This document shows positions 28,295 to 37,589 of a stretch of DNA of 64,000 nt, in pieces. Positions within the stretch are counted from its first letter, which is position 1, and every line of letters begins with the position of its first letter. Source of the stretch: Candidatus Chlorobium antarcticum (GTDB lineage: Bacteria > Bacteroidota > Chlorobiia > Chlorobiales > Chlorobiaceae); assembly GCA_030765725.1 (NCBI GenBank), contig JAVCDF010000003.1, positions 51,001 to 115,000 on the forward strand. Reading direction: 5' to 3'. The translations under genes were made by a program, and so were the position numbers. Under the pieces are notes generated by a model. That model worked only from the letters and a program-made list of their open reading frames with translations. It was not told the origin of the DNA and made no database searches.

Positions 28295-28335
28295 ACCTAT
28301 AAACGGGGTGAATAGTTTCGTAGTAACCTATAAAC
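28295..28335. repeat. two direct repeats of ACCTATAAAC, 31 bases apart
   Basis: The identical ten bases ACCTATAAAC occur at 28295-28304 and 28326-28335, a spacing of 31 bases or about three helical turns, so both would face the same side of the DNA. They lie between the efflux promoter region and the stop of the TPR gene, and may be activator sites. Confidence 0.45.
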
Positions 28336-28361
28336 CCAATTTTTTGATGGTGGAAGGGGTC

Positions 28362-28973
28362 TTAAAGCTTTTCGAGGAGTTTGTCAATCTGCTGGCGGTA
28401 GTGCTCGGCACGCCCGGGGTTGAGCTGAATCAGCATGGTATAGGTCTTTATGGATTTTTTCAGCGCCCCCTGCTTGCTGAAGAGGCGAGCGAGGCTTTCA
28501 GTTGGCACTTCAATCGCTTCTTCGTCGGCGAAGGGGATTTTCTGCTCTGCAAGCGGGGTGGGTTCAGCGGTTTCGGATTCGAGTGAAGGCTGGAAATGTA
28601 GCAGTGCCGCCGAAAGCTCTTCAAGCTCAAGGGTCAGCGGATCGGACATTTCCCCCTGGCAGTCAAGGGGGTTTCCTTTTGCATTGCGGGATGTTTCTAG
28701 GGAGCTGTAGAGGGCGACAAGTTCCTTTTTTGCAATTTGGTTGGCGGGTGCAATGGTGCAGCATTTTTTCAGGAGTTCAAACGCCTGAGGGAGGTTGCCT
28801 GTTCCTTTATGAGCCCGTGCAAGAAGGAGGGTGAAAAGGTAGGAGCCCTCAAAATGGGAGCTGAGGGGGGCAAGGCGCTGAAGGGCGAGTGCGTGCTCGC
28901 CTCGGGAAATGTCGAGCGATATCTCTGCAAAAAAGAGATGAGGTTCCTCGGGCGTCATCGGGTTGCTCTGCAT
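28362..28973 (-). CDS. tetratricopeptide-repeat protein
   Basis: A 203-residue soluble protein with TPR-like helix pairs: FAEISLDISRGEHALALQRL near 14-33, ARAHKGTGNLPQAFELLKKC near 53-72, and a final pair ARLFSKQGALKKSIKTYTML near 162-181 followed by LNPGRAEHYRQQIDKLLEKL. The middle (about 95-150) is acidic and probably disordered. It starts 12 bases after ddl and likely ends that operon. It probably serves as a scaffold; the partner is unknown. Confidence 0.8.
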   Translation of the reverse strand: MQSNPMTPEEPHLFFAEISLDISRGEHALALQRLAPLSSHFEGSYLFTLLLARAHKGTGNLPQAFELLKKCCTIAPANQIAKKELVALYSSLETSRNAKGNPLDCQGEMSDPLTLELEELSAALLHFQPSLESETAEPTPLAEQKIPFADEEAIEVPTESLARLFSKQGALKKSIKTYTMLIQLNPGRAEHYRQQIDKLLEKL

Positions 28974-28984
28974 GGGTGTCGGGC

Positions 28985-30070
28985 TCAGGTGTTTTCAGGT
29001 TGCTCGGTTTCCAGGGCAAGCTGGAGGAGGCGGTCGCAGAGTTCGCTGTAGCCTATGCCCGCGGCTTCCATCAGCTGAGGGTACATGCTGATGTCGGTGA
29101 AACCGGGAATGGAGTTGATTTCATTGAACACCACGCTTCCGCTCTTTTCATCAACAAAAAAGTCGATACGGGCCATCCCCCGGCATCCCAGAGCGCGGTA
29201 TGCGGTTAGTGCCTCCATTCTTACCCTCTGGGCGAGTTCTTCGGGAATTCTTGCGGGGATAAACAGTTTTGCGGTATTGTGGATATACTTGTCGTCGTAG
29301 TCGTAGAACTCGCTGCCGGGTTCTATTTCACCGCATCCTGAGGCCATTGGCTCACTGTTGCCTATGATCGCTACCTCTATTTCCTTTCCTTTTATGGCTT
29401 GTTCAACCAGAACTTTGGTGTCAAGGCTGCAGGCGTGTGCAAGCGCTTCGGGGAGCTCCCGTGGATCGGTCACTTTTGAAATGCCGACCGAGGAGCCCAG
29501 ATGCGCCGGCTTGACGAACACCGGCATGCCGATGCTTTCTGTGAGGGTTTGGAGTATCTGTTCAGGACTGTTTTCCCAGTCGGAGCCCAGAACGGTAACC
29601 GATGGGGCGACGGCAATTCCTGCATCCTGCACGCATAGTTTTGTAAGCGCCTTGTCCATTGTAAGGGCGGAGGCTGTTACCCCGCAGCCTGTATAGGGAA
29701 CGGCGAAGGTGTCAAGAAATCCCTGAATTCTCCCGTCTTCGCCGTAACTGCCGTGAAGGATCGGAAAGGCAACATCAATGCCTGTGAAATTGAATCCGAA
29801 GGGCAGCTGCCCTGAGGAGAGGGCCATTTCCTGGAGTTTCCTCGATGCAGCGGCGGTTCCCGATTTTCTGATAAGGGTGGCTATGTCCATTTCAAGAATG
29901 GCGGCGGCAATGCCTTCACTGTACCAGCGGCCGCTGCGGGTGATGTATATGGGTACAACCCTGTAGTGTTCGGGGTTGATGTGGCGGACCACAGACTGTG
30001 CCGAAATGATAGCTATTTCATGTTCAGCTGAACGGCCTCCGAACAGAAGGGCTACGGTGAATGGTTTCAT
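28985..30070 (-). CDS. ddl: D-alanine--D-alanine ligase
   Basis: A 361-residue ATP-grasp ligase. The N-terminal LLFGGRSAEHEIAIISAQ is the Ddl signature; PILHGSYGEDGRIQGFLD near 108, VFVKPAHLGSSVGISKV near 185 and the metal-binding FNEINSIPGFTDISMYP near 315-331 follow. It joins two D-alanines for peptidoglycan precursors. It lies between the CoA-binding protein gene (six bases upstream) and the TPR gene, in one minus-strand operon. Confidence 0.97.
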   Translation of the reverse strand: MKPFTVALLFGGRSAEHEIAIISAQSVVRHINPEHYRVVPIYITRSGRWYSEGIAAAILEMDIATLIRKSGTAAASRKLQEMALSSGQLPFGFNFTGIDVAFPILHGSYGEDGRIQGFLDTFAVPYTGCGVTASALTMDKALTKLCVQDAGIAVAPSVTVLGSDWENSPEQILQTLTESIGMPVFVKPAHLGSSVGISKVTDPRELPEALAHACSLDTKVLVEQAIKGKEIEVAIIGNSEPMASGCGEIEPGSEFYDYDDKYIHNTAKLFIPARIPEELAQRVRMEALTAYRALGCRGMARIDFFVDEKSGSVVFNEINSIPGFTDISMYPQLMEAAGIGYSELCDRLLQLALETEQPENT

Positions 30071-30076
30071 GGTGTT

Positions 30077-30490
30077 TCAGTAGAAAAGACGCTGGTGTTC
30101 AACGGAGATGCACCTGTTCTGAATGACTGAGATTCCAGCTTTCCGGGCCTTTTCGGCAGCAGTTTCATTGGTAATGCCAAGCTGCATCCAGATGACTTTG
30201 GCGCCGATGGCTATGGCCTCGTTCACAACAGGCCCTACATCTGCGGGTTTACGGAAAATATTGACGATTTCAATACTGCTTTTTACCTCGTCGGGCAAGA
30301 GCGTGAGAGCAGGGTAACAGGGGTTGCCGAGAATTTCCTTATGACCGGGGTTTATGGGGACAATGGTGTATCCTTCTGCCATCATATGTCGTGAAACCGC
30401 ATTGCTCGCCCGTTCGGGTTTTGGTGAAATACCTACAACCGCAATTGTGCGGTTCTGTTCAAGAATGCTTCGTATATCGGGGCTTTCCAT
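30077..30490 (-). CDS. CoA-binding domain protein (YccU type)
   Basis: A 137-residue single-domain Rossmann protein of the CoA_binding_2 family: NRTIAVVGISPKPERASN near 14-31, PINPGHKEILG near 47, then EIVNIFRKPADV near 73 and WMQLGITNE near 96. Such proteins bind CoA or a related nucleotide; their role is unknown. It is the first gene of the run to ddl and TPR. The start is ATG 30490, about 110 bases from the divergent ligase gene. Confidence 0.92.
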   Translation of the reverse strand: MESPDIRSILEQNRTIAVVGISPKPERASNAVSRHMMAEGYTIVPINPGHKEILGNPCYPALTLLPDEVKSSIEIVNIFRKPADVGPVVNEAIAIGAKVIWMQLGITNETAAEKARKAGISVIQNRCISVEHQRLFY

Positions 30491-30599
30491 TCAGCTCTCC
30501 ATTGCATGTTTGGGTTCAGTGGGAAGAGAGGCAGCGGCCTCTCTTTTGAAAAGCAAAATAGTGTGGGGGGGGCATACAAACAATGCATGGAGATAAAAA

Positions 30600-31565
30600 A
30601 TGCGCTCCATTTTGTATTTCGGGCGTGTTGCCGGCAAGTTCTTTTTCAGCTATCTTTCAAGCGGATGGGGCCGTTTCATTCATTTTCATTGGTATGCTCC
30701 CCCTTCTGTTTTCAGCAATGAACGGGAACTTTACAATACCGTGCCACCCCTTTTTTCCTCACTCTATTTTGTTGATACCGGCATCCGCACCGGCTATGAG
30801 AACATGGAGTGCGACCGGCGGTTGCTTGAGGCTTTTTCTGATGGGAGTTTTCAGCGCCGCTACGGCGAAGGATGTGCGCTCTGGCGTCTTTATGGGTGGA
30901 GGCCGCATGCCATAAGCCTAGGCTACAGTCAGGATGCTGAAGCCATTGACGCCGAGAGGTGTCGGCAAGAGGGAATAGATGTGGTCCGGCGCCCGACCGG
31001 AGGAAGGGCTGTGCTGCATGCCGATGAATTTACCTACAGTTTTTTTGCTGATTCCTGTGAGCCCAATGCCGAACTCTACCGGTCGGTGCATGAGGTCATC
31101 CGTCTTGCTCTTTTGGAGTTGGGTGTTACGGCGGATTTCTGCCGTTCGGCTCTTCCTTCGGCGGTGTCGGGCGGGAGTTCGCTACCTGCTGCATGTTTCA
31201 GTGCTTCTGCCCGTTCTGAACTGCAGGTTATGGGCCGGAAACTGGTTGGTTCGGCACAGCGAAGAAGTGGAAGGGCTCTGCTTCAGCATGGTTCTCTTCC
31301 TCTTTCCGGCCGACATGGGGATCTTTCGGACTATATTGCGATTCCTGATCCCGATTTTGGCGTGAGCCTGAAGCAGGAGCTGCTGAGAAAAGCTGTTTCA
31401 CTTGAAGAGATTCTCCCGCGACGCCTCGGGCACAATGAACTTGCAGGACTGCTGAAGGATGCGGCGGAATGCCATTATGGCATGCTGGCGGCAGTGATCG
31501 GCAGTGAGGAGATTGATGAATTTATCCACGGCTCCCTTACGGGTCGTCCACCTTCAATGAAATAG
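30600..31565 (+). CDS. lipoate--protein ligase A family protein
   Basis: A 321-residue BPL/LplA fold protein. The ligase core starts near residue 56 (FVDTGIRTGYENMECDRRLL); RRPTGGRAVLHADEFTYS near 129-146 is the RRxxGG lipoyl-binding loop, and GRKLVGSAQRR near 212 carries the catalytic lysine. It attaches lipoate or octanoate to E2 or GcvH domains. About 50 extra N-terminal residues precede the fold. ATG 30600 has GGAG seven bases upstream; GTG 30741 would give a more usual length with a poorer ribosome site. An LipM-type octanoyltransferase role is possible. Confidence 0.85.
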   Translation: MRSILYFGRVAGKFFFSYLSSGWGRFIHFHWYAPPSVFSNERELYNTVPPLFSSLYFVDTGIRTGYENMECDRRLLEAFSDGSFQRRYGEGCALWRLYGWRPHAISLGYSQDAEAIDAERCRQEGIDVVRRPTGGRAVLHADEFTYSFFADSCEPNAELYRSVHEVIRLALLELGVTADFCRSALPSAVSGGSSLPAACFSASARSELQVMGRKLVGSAQRRSGRALLQHGSLPLSGRHGDLSDYIAIPDPDFGVSLKQELLRKAVSLEEILPRRLGHNELAGLLKDAAECHYGMLAAVIGSEEIDEFIHGSLTGRPPSMK

Positions 31566-31571
31566 AGAATC

Positions 31572-32405
31572 ATGAAAGAGAACGCAGAGCAGAAATCGGC
31601 CCATGTGACCACAAGGCGGCTGCTTGACATGAAGCAGAACGGGGAAAAGATTGCAGTGTTGACCGGCTATGATTATACCATTGCGCGGATTCTTGATCGT
31701 GCGGGTATTGATGTGATTCTTGTGGGTGATTCGGCCAGCAATGTGTTTTCTGGTCACGATACCACTCTTCCCATTACGGTTGATGAAATGATCTATCATG
31801 CGAAGGCTGTTGTGAAGGGAGTGCAGTCCGCAACCGGGCGGGCAATGGTGGTTGTCGATATGCCTTTCATGAGTTATCAGCTTTCCCCGGAGGAGGCGTT
31901 GCGCAATGCGGGCAGAATTATGAAAGAGCATGAGTGCGATGCCGTCAAGATGGAGGGAGGGAGCTCCATTGCCGAAACGGTAAGGAGAATTACCGATGCG
32001 GGCATTCCGGTTATGGGTCACCTGGGGCTTATGCCGCAGTCCATCTACAAGTATGGCAGCTACAAGGTGCGGGCACAGGAGGGAGTTGAAGCCGAAGAGC
32101 TGATGAAGGACGCGCTTCTTCTTGAAGAGTCGGGGGCTTTTGCCGTGGTGCTTGAAAAAATTCCTTCGGCACTTGCCGGAATTATCGCCCGCTCGCTGAC
32201 CATTCCCGTGATCGGAATCGGCGCTGGTGCCGAGTGTGATGGGCAGGTGCTGGTAATCAATGACATGCTTGGTCTCAACAGGGAGTTCCATCCACGGTTT
32301 GTGCGCCAGTATGCCGATTTGAGCACGATAATAGAAGATGCTGTAGGCCGGTATCTGGAGGATGTTCGGAGTGGAGATTTCCCTTCGCCTGAAGAGAGTT
32401 ATTGA
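31572..32405 (+). CDS. panB: 3-methyl-2-oxobutanoate hydroxymethyltransferase
   Basis: A 277-residue TIM-barrel enzyme: metal-site [17 protein letters not shown] near 50, KMEGG near 130, the catalytic Glu in VVLEKIPS near 195, and [20 protein letters not shown] near 215-234. It uses methylene-THF to make ketopantoate, the first committed step to pantothenate and CoA. It begins six bases after the lipoate ligase stop, so they are probably cotranscribed; the next gene overlaps or follows closely. Confidence 0.97.
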   Translation: MKENAEQKSAHVTTRRLLDMKQNGEKIAVLTGYDYTIARILDRAGIDVILVGDSASNVFSGHDTTLPITVDEMIYHAKAVVKGVQSATGRAMVVVDMPFMSYQLSPEEALRNAGRIMKEHECDAVKMEGGSSIAETVRRITDAGIPVMGHLGLMPQSIYKYGSYKVRAQEGVEAEELMKDALLLEESGAFAVVLEKIPSALAGIIARSLTIPVIGIGAGAECDGQVLVINDMLGLNREFHPRFVRQYADLSTIIEDAVGRYLEDVRSGDFPSPEESY

Positions 32406-32437
32406 GCCCCAACTACCATGACCATGATGCAGTTTCT

Positions 32438-33238
32438 ATGGATCAATCCCGTATGAAGCAGGGAAGCAAACACTATCCTCCTGTTCTGAAGCCAGACCCT
32501 GAAGGTGGTCGCCAGCGCTTTCCCTTTGTTTCCCGCTCCTTTTTCCCCTCCGTATTTACTGTTATGAACATGGTTTCGGGCTATATGGCCATTGTGATGT
32601 CGGGCGAGGGGAGTTTCGTTGCGGCCAGCTGGTTTATCATTCTTGCTGCCTTTTTTGACACCATTGATGGGTTTGTCGCCCGTATAACCAATGGGACCTC
32701 TGATTTCGGTGTTGAGCTTGATTCCCTTTCCGACCTTGTCTCGTTTGGGGCGGCTCCCGCCTATCTGGTGTACAAGTTCGGGCTTGAGGGGATGTGGGGC
32801 ATTGGCGGCGTCGCCATCAGCGCTCTTATAATGGTTGGCAGCGGCCTTCGTCTTGCCCGTTTCAACATCAGCATGATCGGGTACAGCAAAGAGTCTTTTT
32901 CGGGGCTTCCTACCCCGGCTCAGGCTCTCACCATTGCGGGATTTGTGCTCTGGATGCAGAGTGAACGCTTTTTTGACCCGGTGATGATGCCGCTGGTGCT
33001 TGCTTGGCTCTCTGTCATTCTTGCTTTTCTTATGGTGAGCAGGGTCAACTATGATGCACTTCCGAAGCCAACCATAGACCTTATCCGGCGCTACCCGTTT
33101 CAGGTGGCTCTCTACGGGATTGCGTTTTTCTGTGTCCTTGTCTTTCAGACGAAGGCTTTTTTTCTGGCCATGTTGTTGTATATTCTGCTCGGAATTCTGC
33201 GCTCTCTGACACTGTCCTGCCGTCAGTGGCTGGCATGA
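32438..33238 (+). CDS. pssA: CDP-diacylglycerol--serine O-phosphatidyltransferase
   Basis: A multi-pass membrane enzyme of 266 residues from ATG 32438. The CDP-alcohol phosphotransferase motif D-G-x2-A-R-x8-G-x3-D-x3-D is intact (DTIDGFVAR, then GVELDSLSD, near residues 75-100), and about seven hydrophobic segments follow. It makes phosphatidylserine, the precursor of phosphatidylethanolamine. The start is uncertain: TTG 32402 overlaps the panB stop and has GAAGAG upstream, while ATG 32438 and ATG 32453 are internal options. Confidence 0.92.
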   Translation: MDQSRMKQGSKHYPPVLKPDPEGGRQRFPFVSRSFFPSVFTVMNMVSGYMAIVMSGEGSFVAASWFIILAAFFDTIDGFVARITNGTSDFGVELDSLSDLVSFGAAPAYLVYKFGLEGMWGIGGVAISALIMVGSGLRLARFNISMIGYSKESFSGLPTPAQALTIAGFVLWMQSERFFDPVMMPLVLAWLSVILAFLMVSRVNYDALPKPTIDLIRRYPFQVALYGIAFFCVLVFQTKAFFLAMLLYILLGILRSLTLSCRQWLA

Positions 33239-33265
33239 TTTTTTTAATAAACACACCTGTTTTCC

Positions 33266-33520
33266 ATGGCATATACAGCAAAGATAACGGTTACCCTCCG
33301 TGAGTCCATTCTTGATGTTCAGGGAAAGGCCGTAGAACACGCCCTTCTCAATCTCGGTTACGCCTCGGTGGATTCAGCAAGGATAGGCAAGTATATTGAG
33401 GTTCGAATCAATGAGGCGGAACAGGGCGAGGCTGAACGGATCTGCAATGAGATCTGCCTGAAACTGCTCTCAAATCCAGTTATGGAAAATTACTCCTTTC
33501 TGCTGGAACAAGTCAATTAA
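33266..33520 (+). CDS. purS: phosphoribosylformylglycinamidine synthase subunit PurS
   Basis: An 84-residue Pur[21 protein letters not shown] at 7-26, then [17 protein letters not shown], ending in [10 protein letters not shown]. It is the small scaffold that joins PurL and PurQ to make the FGAM synthetase complex of purine synthesis. purQ follows after 14 bases; purL is not in this window. Confidence 0.96.
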   Translation: MAYTAKITVTLRESILDVQGKAVEHALLNLGYASVDSARIGKYIEVRINEAEQGEAERICNEICLKLLSNPVMENYSFLLEQVN

Positions 33521-33534
33521 ACAGTGCTCTGATT

Positions 33535-34230
33535 ATGGCTGATATTACTGTAGGTGTCGTTGTCTTTCCCGGTTCAAACTGTGACCATGATACCATGCAT
33601 GCCGTTGCCTCATTTGAGGGGGTGAAACCAGTTATGCTCTGGCACGGTTCCCATGACCTGGAGGGCGCAAAGGTCATTCTGCTGCCGGGTGGATTTTCCT
33701 ATGGCGACTATCTCAGGGCCGGTTCAATTGCCCGTTTTTCTCCCATCATGCAGGAGGTTGTTGAGGCTGCAGGCAAGGGAATGCCGGTGCTTGGCATCTG
33801 CAACGGTTTCCAGGTTCTGCTTGAAAGCGGTCTTCTGGAGGGTGCGCTGTCAAGAAACCGCGACAAGAAGTTTCTCTGCCGCAACACATTCATCAAGCCT
33901 GTGAACTGTTCGACCATGTTCACCAGCCTCTACAGTGAAGATGAGGTACTCAGTATTCCCATTGCCCATGGCGAAGGCAATTATTTTGCCCCTCCCGAGA
34001 CCATTTCAAGCCTTATGGAGTATGACCAGATTGTGTTCCGCTACACCGACGCCCTTGGCCGGGTGACGGACGAGGCTAATCCCAACGGCTCACTTGGCAA
34101 CATTGCCGGCATTGTGAACCGCGCCGGCAATGTGCTTGGCCTCATGCCCCATCCGGAACGCGCCAGCGAGAAACTGCTCGGCTCCGATGACGGCCGCAGG
34201 CTGTTTGAGTCCCTTTTCAGGCAGCTGTAA
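33535..34230 (+). CDS. purQ: phosphoribosylformylglycinamidine synthase glutaminase subunit
   Basis: A 231-residue class I glutamine amidotransferase: [12 protein letters not shown] at 9-20, [15 protein letters not shown] near 49-63, nucleophile Cys89 in [10 protein letters not shown], and the His/Glu pair in [11 protein letters not shown] near 207-217. It releases ammonia from glutamine for PurL. It forms an operon with purS. Confidence 0.97.
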   Translation: MADITVGVVVFPGSNCDHDTMHAVASFEGVKPVMLWHGSHDLEGAKVILLPGGFSYGDYLRAGSIARFSPIMQEVVEAAGKGMPVLGICNGFQVLLESGLLEGALSRNRDKKFLCRNTFIKPVNCSTMFTSLYSEDEVLSIPIAHGEGNYFAPPETISSLMEYDQIVFRYTDALGRVTDEANPNGSLGNIAGIVNRAGNVLGLMPHPERASEKLLGSDDGRRLFESLFRQL

Positions 34231-34242
34231 ACTTCTTCGCCC

Positions 34243-35502
34243 GTGACTCTGAAACGAAATGTGTTTTCCTGGCTTCTCTTTGATTTTGCCAACACCTCGT
34301 TCAGCGTGATGATGGTCACCTTCGCTTTTCCTCTCTATTTCAAGAATGTCATCTGCGGGGGCGAGTCATACGGAGACGCCCTGTGGGGAGCCGCCATCAG
34401 CATTTCCATGCTGCTTGTTGCCGTTGTTTCGCCGGTACTGGGCGCTTCGGCAGATTATTCAGGGAGGCGCAAGCGGTTTCTTTTCTCTTTTACCCTCCTT
34501 TCGGTAGTGGCCACGGCTCTGCTCTCCTTTGCGGGTCCTGGAATGGCGGTTTTCGCGGTTCTGCTCTTTATAATGGCAAACATCGGGTTTGAGGGCGGGC
34601 TTGTGTTTTATGACGCCTACCTCAAGGAAATCACCTCCGAAAAAAGCATCGGGCGCCTCTCGGGCTACGGATTCGCCATGGGCTACCTTGGCGCGCTCTG
34701 TATCCTGCTGCTTCTGCGTCCTCTGCTCGAGGGGGGGATTTCGGCTGCGAATGCTTCCAATGTTCAGTTGAGTTTTCTTTTTTCAGCTGTTTTTTTTGCC
34801 CTGTTTGCTGCCCCAATTTTTCTGGTATTCCGCGATGAAAAAAAAGGAGAAGGGGCGATCTTTTCCATTGCGGCAATGCTTCGTTCGTTGCGGGAGGTGC
34901 GCCATACGGTAACCCATATCATGAACTACCCCGATCTTTCCCGTTTTCTTCTCGCCTATTTTTTCTATAATGACGCCATCCTCACCGTTATTGCATTTTC
35001 GTCGATCTATGCTCAGAACACACTTCATTTCACCACATCTGAATTGATTGTGTTTTTCCTGCTGGTGCAGACGACTGCCATTGCCGGTTCCGTGATTTTT
35101 GGTTTCGTGACCGACAGGATAGGCCCTAAGCGGACCATTGTGCTGACGCTGGGCATCTGGATTGTGGTTGTTGTTGGGGCCATAGTGCTTGAGGGCAAAG
35201 ATGCTTTTTTCCTAGTCGGAATGCTGGCCGGAATGTCCATGGGTTCCTCGCAGGCGGCTTCCCGCTCCATGATGGCCCGCCTAACCCCTTCCGGTCATGT
35301 GACAGAGTTTTTCGGATTTTATGACGGCACCTTCGGCAAGGCGTCTGCGGTTGCAGGGCCTCTTGTTTTCGGTCTGGTTTCCTCGGGAGCCGGCAGCCAG
35401 AGGGCTGCACTTGCCTCGTTGCTTGTGTTTTTTGCGGTAGGCATGTTCCTGATGACAAGGGTCCGTTCGGTTTCAGGGCTGGGCAGCAGGGCTGTGCCCT
35501 GA
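34243..35502 (+). CDS. MFS transporter, UMF1/Atg22-like family
   Basis: A 419-residue transporter with about 12 membrane segments. The opening [26 protein letters not shown] near 8-33 is typical of the UMF1 (Atg22-like) branch of the major facilitator superfamily, as is [13 protein letters not shown] near 243. RKRF after segment 3 fits the MFS loop. Some relatives export amino acids, but bacterial substrates are mostly unknown. It starts with GTG 34243, 12 bases past purQ, with no clear Shine-Dalgarno. Confidence 0.88.
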   Translation: MTLKRNVFSWLLFDFANTSFSVMMVTFAFPLYFKNVICGGESYGDALWGAAISISMLLVAVVSPVLGASADYSGRRKRFLFSFTLLSVVATALLSFAGPGMAVFAVLLFIMANIGFEGGLVFYDAYLKEITSEKSIGRLSGYGFAMGYLGALCILLLLRPLLEGGISAANASNVQLSFLFSAVFFALFAAPIFLVFRDEKKGEGAIFSIAAMLRSLREVRHTVTHIMNYPDLSRFLLAYFFYNDAILTVIAFSSIYAQNTLHFTTSELIVFFLLVQTTAIAGSVIFGFVTDRIGPKRTIVLTLGIWIVVVVGAIVLEGKDAFFLVGMLAGMSMGSSQAASRSMMARLTPSGHVTEFFGFYDGTFGKASAVAGPLVFGLVSSGAGSQRAALASLLVFFAVGMFLMTRVRSVSGLGSRAVP

Positions 35503-35619
35503 AGAGAATGCTTCGAGTTTGAGAAAAATTGTTGATATTCATAGACACAAGGCAAGAGTAATCCATTTTTAAGGCCGGGGGGGCGTTCCCTGCCGGGTAG
35601 GGAGCAACAGGAAAGCGGT

Positions 35620-37449
35620 ATGAGTTATCAGGTTATAGCCCGAAAATACAGACCGGCAAAATTTGCCGACATTACGGCACAGGAACACATTACCCGTACC
35701 ATACAGAACTCACTGCGCATGGAGCGGGTGGGGCATGGCTATATTTTTTCGGGGTTGCGCGGGGTGGGTAAAACCACTGCGGCACGGGTGTTTGCCAAGG
35801 CGCTGAACTGCCAGCGGATGATTGAGGACGCGGACTGGCTTCGTGATGTTACTGAACCCTGCGGGGAGTGCGAAAGCTGCCGCGACTTTGATGCCGGTAC
35901 GAGCATGAACATTGCGGAGTTTGACGCTGCCTCCAACAACAGCGTAGACGATATTCGAACTCTTCGCGACAATGTTCGTTACGGCCCCCAGAAAGGCCGG
36001 TACAGGGTCTATATTATTGATGAGGTTCACATGCTTTCCATTGCGGCATTCAATGCATTCCTGAAAACGCTTGAAGAGCCGCCGCCGCACGCCATATTCA
36101 TTTTTGCCACAACCGAGCTGCACAAGATTCCCGCTACAATTGCCTCTCGCTGCCAGCGGTTCAATTTTAAGCGCATTCCTCTTGACGCCATCCAAAGTCA
36201 GCTGAAGGGGATTTGTGAGGCTGAGGGGATGAAAGTGGACGCGGATGCGCTTCAGCTGGTTTCACGCAAGGCGCAGGGCTCCATGCGCGATGCACAAAGC
36301 ATTCTCGATCAGGTGATTGCTTTTTCTTCCGAGTCGGGGGAGGGTATCAGCTACGCGGGGGTGAGGGAGCTTTTGAACTACATTGACGATGAACAGCTGT
36401 TTGCCGTAACTGACGCCATTACTGCAAGAAGTGCCGTGGAGATGATTGATGTTGCGCAATTTGTCATTTCCAATGGTTATGATGAGCAGGACTTTCTTGA
36501 AAAACTCATTGAGCATCTCCGCAATTTTCTGATGGTGATCAATCTCCGTTCCACCCGACTGGTTGAGCGGCCTGAAAGCGTTAAAGAACGATACCAGAAG
36601 GATAGCAGCAATTTTACCCCTGCCGGTCTCATGCGGATGACCGCATTTCTTCTCGACACGCAGAAAGAGCTGAAGTTTCAGTTTGAATATCAGTTTCGTT
36701 TTGAACTTGCCCTTCTCAGGCTGCTTGAGCTTGACTTGCCTTTGAAAGAGCAGCCGGCGGCTCCCTCTGAAGCGGGGGACTCAAAAAAAAAAGCCCTTGA
36801 GCAGTCTGCACCAGCCCTGAGCCAAGAAAAAAAAGCCCTGAGCACTGCCGCATCCAAAGCTCCGGCATCGGCGCTTGCACCACCTCAAGCAGAAACCGTT
36901 CCGGTATCGCCTCCTCCTGTCCCACAGCAGCAGTCTGTACCTGCCCCTGAGCCCAAGTCCGGAAATCTTGATCTGGGATCATGGCAGAAAAAGTTTACCG
37001 GATATGTTGCAAACCCTGTGACCGGAACTCCCCTGAAGTCTGAAGATGGGGATTCTCTCGCTGCTTCGGATGAAAAGCATACGGCCGATCTTGACTCGCT
37101 GAGGGTAGAGTGGGTCGGGTTCATTGAGCATATCAACCGGACCGGCAACACTGTGCTTGGAACGCACCTGCAGTCCTGTGAACTTCTTTCCTGCACTCCC
37201 AAAGGCGTTGTTGCCATTGCCTGCTGCAGAAAATTTTCCTGCGAGGAGCTGATTGGCGAGGTGGCCCTGCTGAAAAAGGAGCTGTCAGCTTTTTACAACC
37301 GCCCGCTCAGTCCCCGTATCCGTTATGACGCCGACCGTGATGCCTGTACCCGTGAGAAAAGCGTCTTTACGCTGTTTGGGGAACTTTCCGGAACCAATGC
37401 TGTGGTCAAGTTTCTCATCAAGGAATTTGGAAGTGAGCTTATCTACTGA
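35620..37449 (+). CDS. dnaX: DNA polymerase III subunit gamma/tau
   Basis: A 609-residue clamp-loader ATPase. Walker A GLRGVGKT is at 45-52, the zinc module uses Cys64 and CGECESC at about 81-87, Walker B IIDEVH near 130 and sensor SRC near 170. Domain III ends near 370; then come a low-complexity linker rich in P, A, S, Q and K (about 380-450) and a C-terminal tau-like domain. It loads the beta clamp and couples core polymerase to helicase. A ten-A run at codons 388-391 sits exactly at the start of the linker and can yield a short gamma form. Confidence 0.96.
   Translation: MSYQVIARKYRPAKFADITAQEHITRTIQNSLRMERVGHGYIFSGLRGVGKTTAARVFAKALNCQRMIEDADWLRDVTEPCGECESCRDFDAGTSMNIAEFDAASNNSVDDIRTLRDNVRYGPQKGRYRVYIIDEVHMLSIAAFNAFLKTLEEPPPHAIFIFATTELHKIPATIASRCQRFNFKRIPLDAIQSQLKGICEAEGMKVDADALQLVSRKAQGSMRDAQSILDQVIAFSSESGEGISYAGVRELLNYIDDEQLFAVTDAITARSAVEMIDVAQFVISNGYDEQDFLEKLIEHLRNFLMVINLRSTRLVERPESVKERYQKDSSNFTPAGLMRMTAFLLDTQKELKFQFEYQFRFELALLRLLELDLPLKEQPAAPSEAGDSKKKALEQSAPALSQEKKALSTAASKAPASALAPPQAETVPVSPPPVPQQQSVPAPEPKSGNLDLGSWQKKFTGYVANPVTGTPLKSEDGDSLAASDEKHTADLDSLRVEWVGFIEHINRTGNTVLGTHLQSCELLSCTPKGVVAIACCRKFSCEELIGEVALLKKELSAFYNRPLSPRIRYDADRDACTREKSVFTLFGELSGTNAVVKFLIKEFGSELIY
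36783..36800 (+). other. candidate slippery site for gamma synthesis in dnaX
   Basis: Ten consecutive A (36783-36792) encode the end of Ser388 and Lys389-391. A -1 shift, or one extra A in the mRNA, reads AGC CCT TGA and stops at 36798-36800, giving a protein of about 393 residues. Loss of one A gives a stop 8 codons later. A GGGGG run (36774-36778) lies just upstream. A second run of eight A occurs at 36827-36834. Confidence 0.6.
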
Positions 37450-37589
37450 CCCGCCTTTGTTGAATGCCGAGCTTTTCCTTGTTTTTGGGGCCCGGTCACT
37501 GGTTTCATAAGTCACGGAAATTCCCCATATTCAGTCTTTTAAGCCTCTTTTTCTTTCTTCGTAAATTCCTAAGGATAGCATAGAGTATT

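Noticed and set aside
32399..33340. 313-codon minus-strand frame rich in His and Lys
   Set aside because: Antisense to pssA and purS, both with intact catalytic motifs; composition is unlike a real protein.
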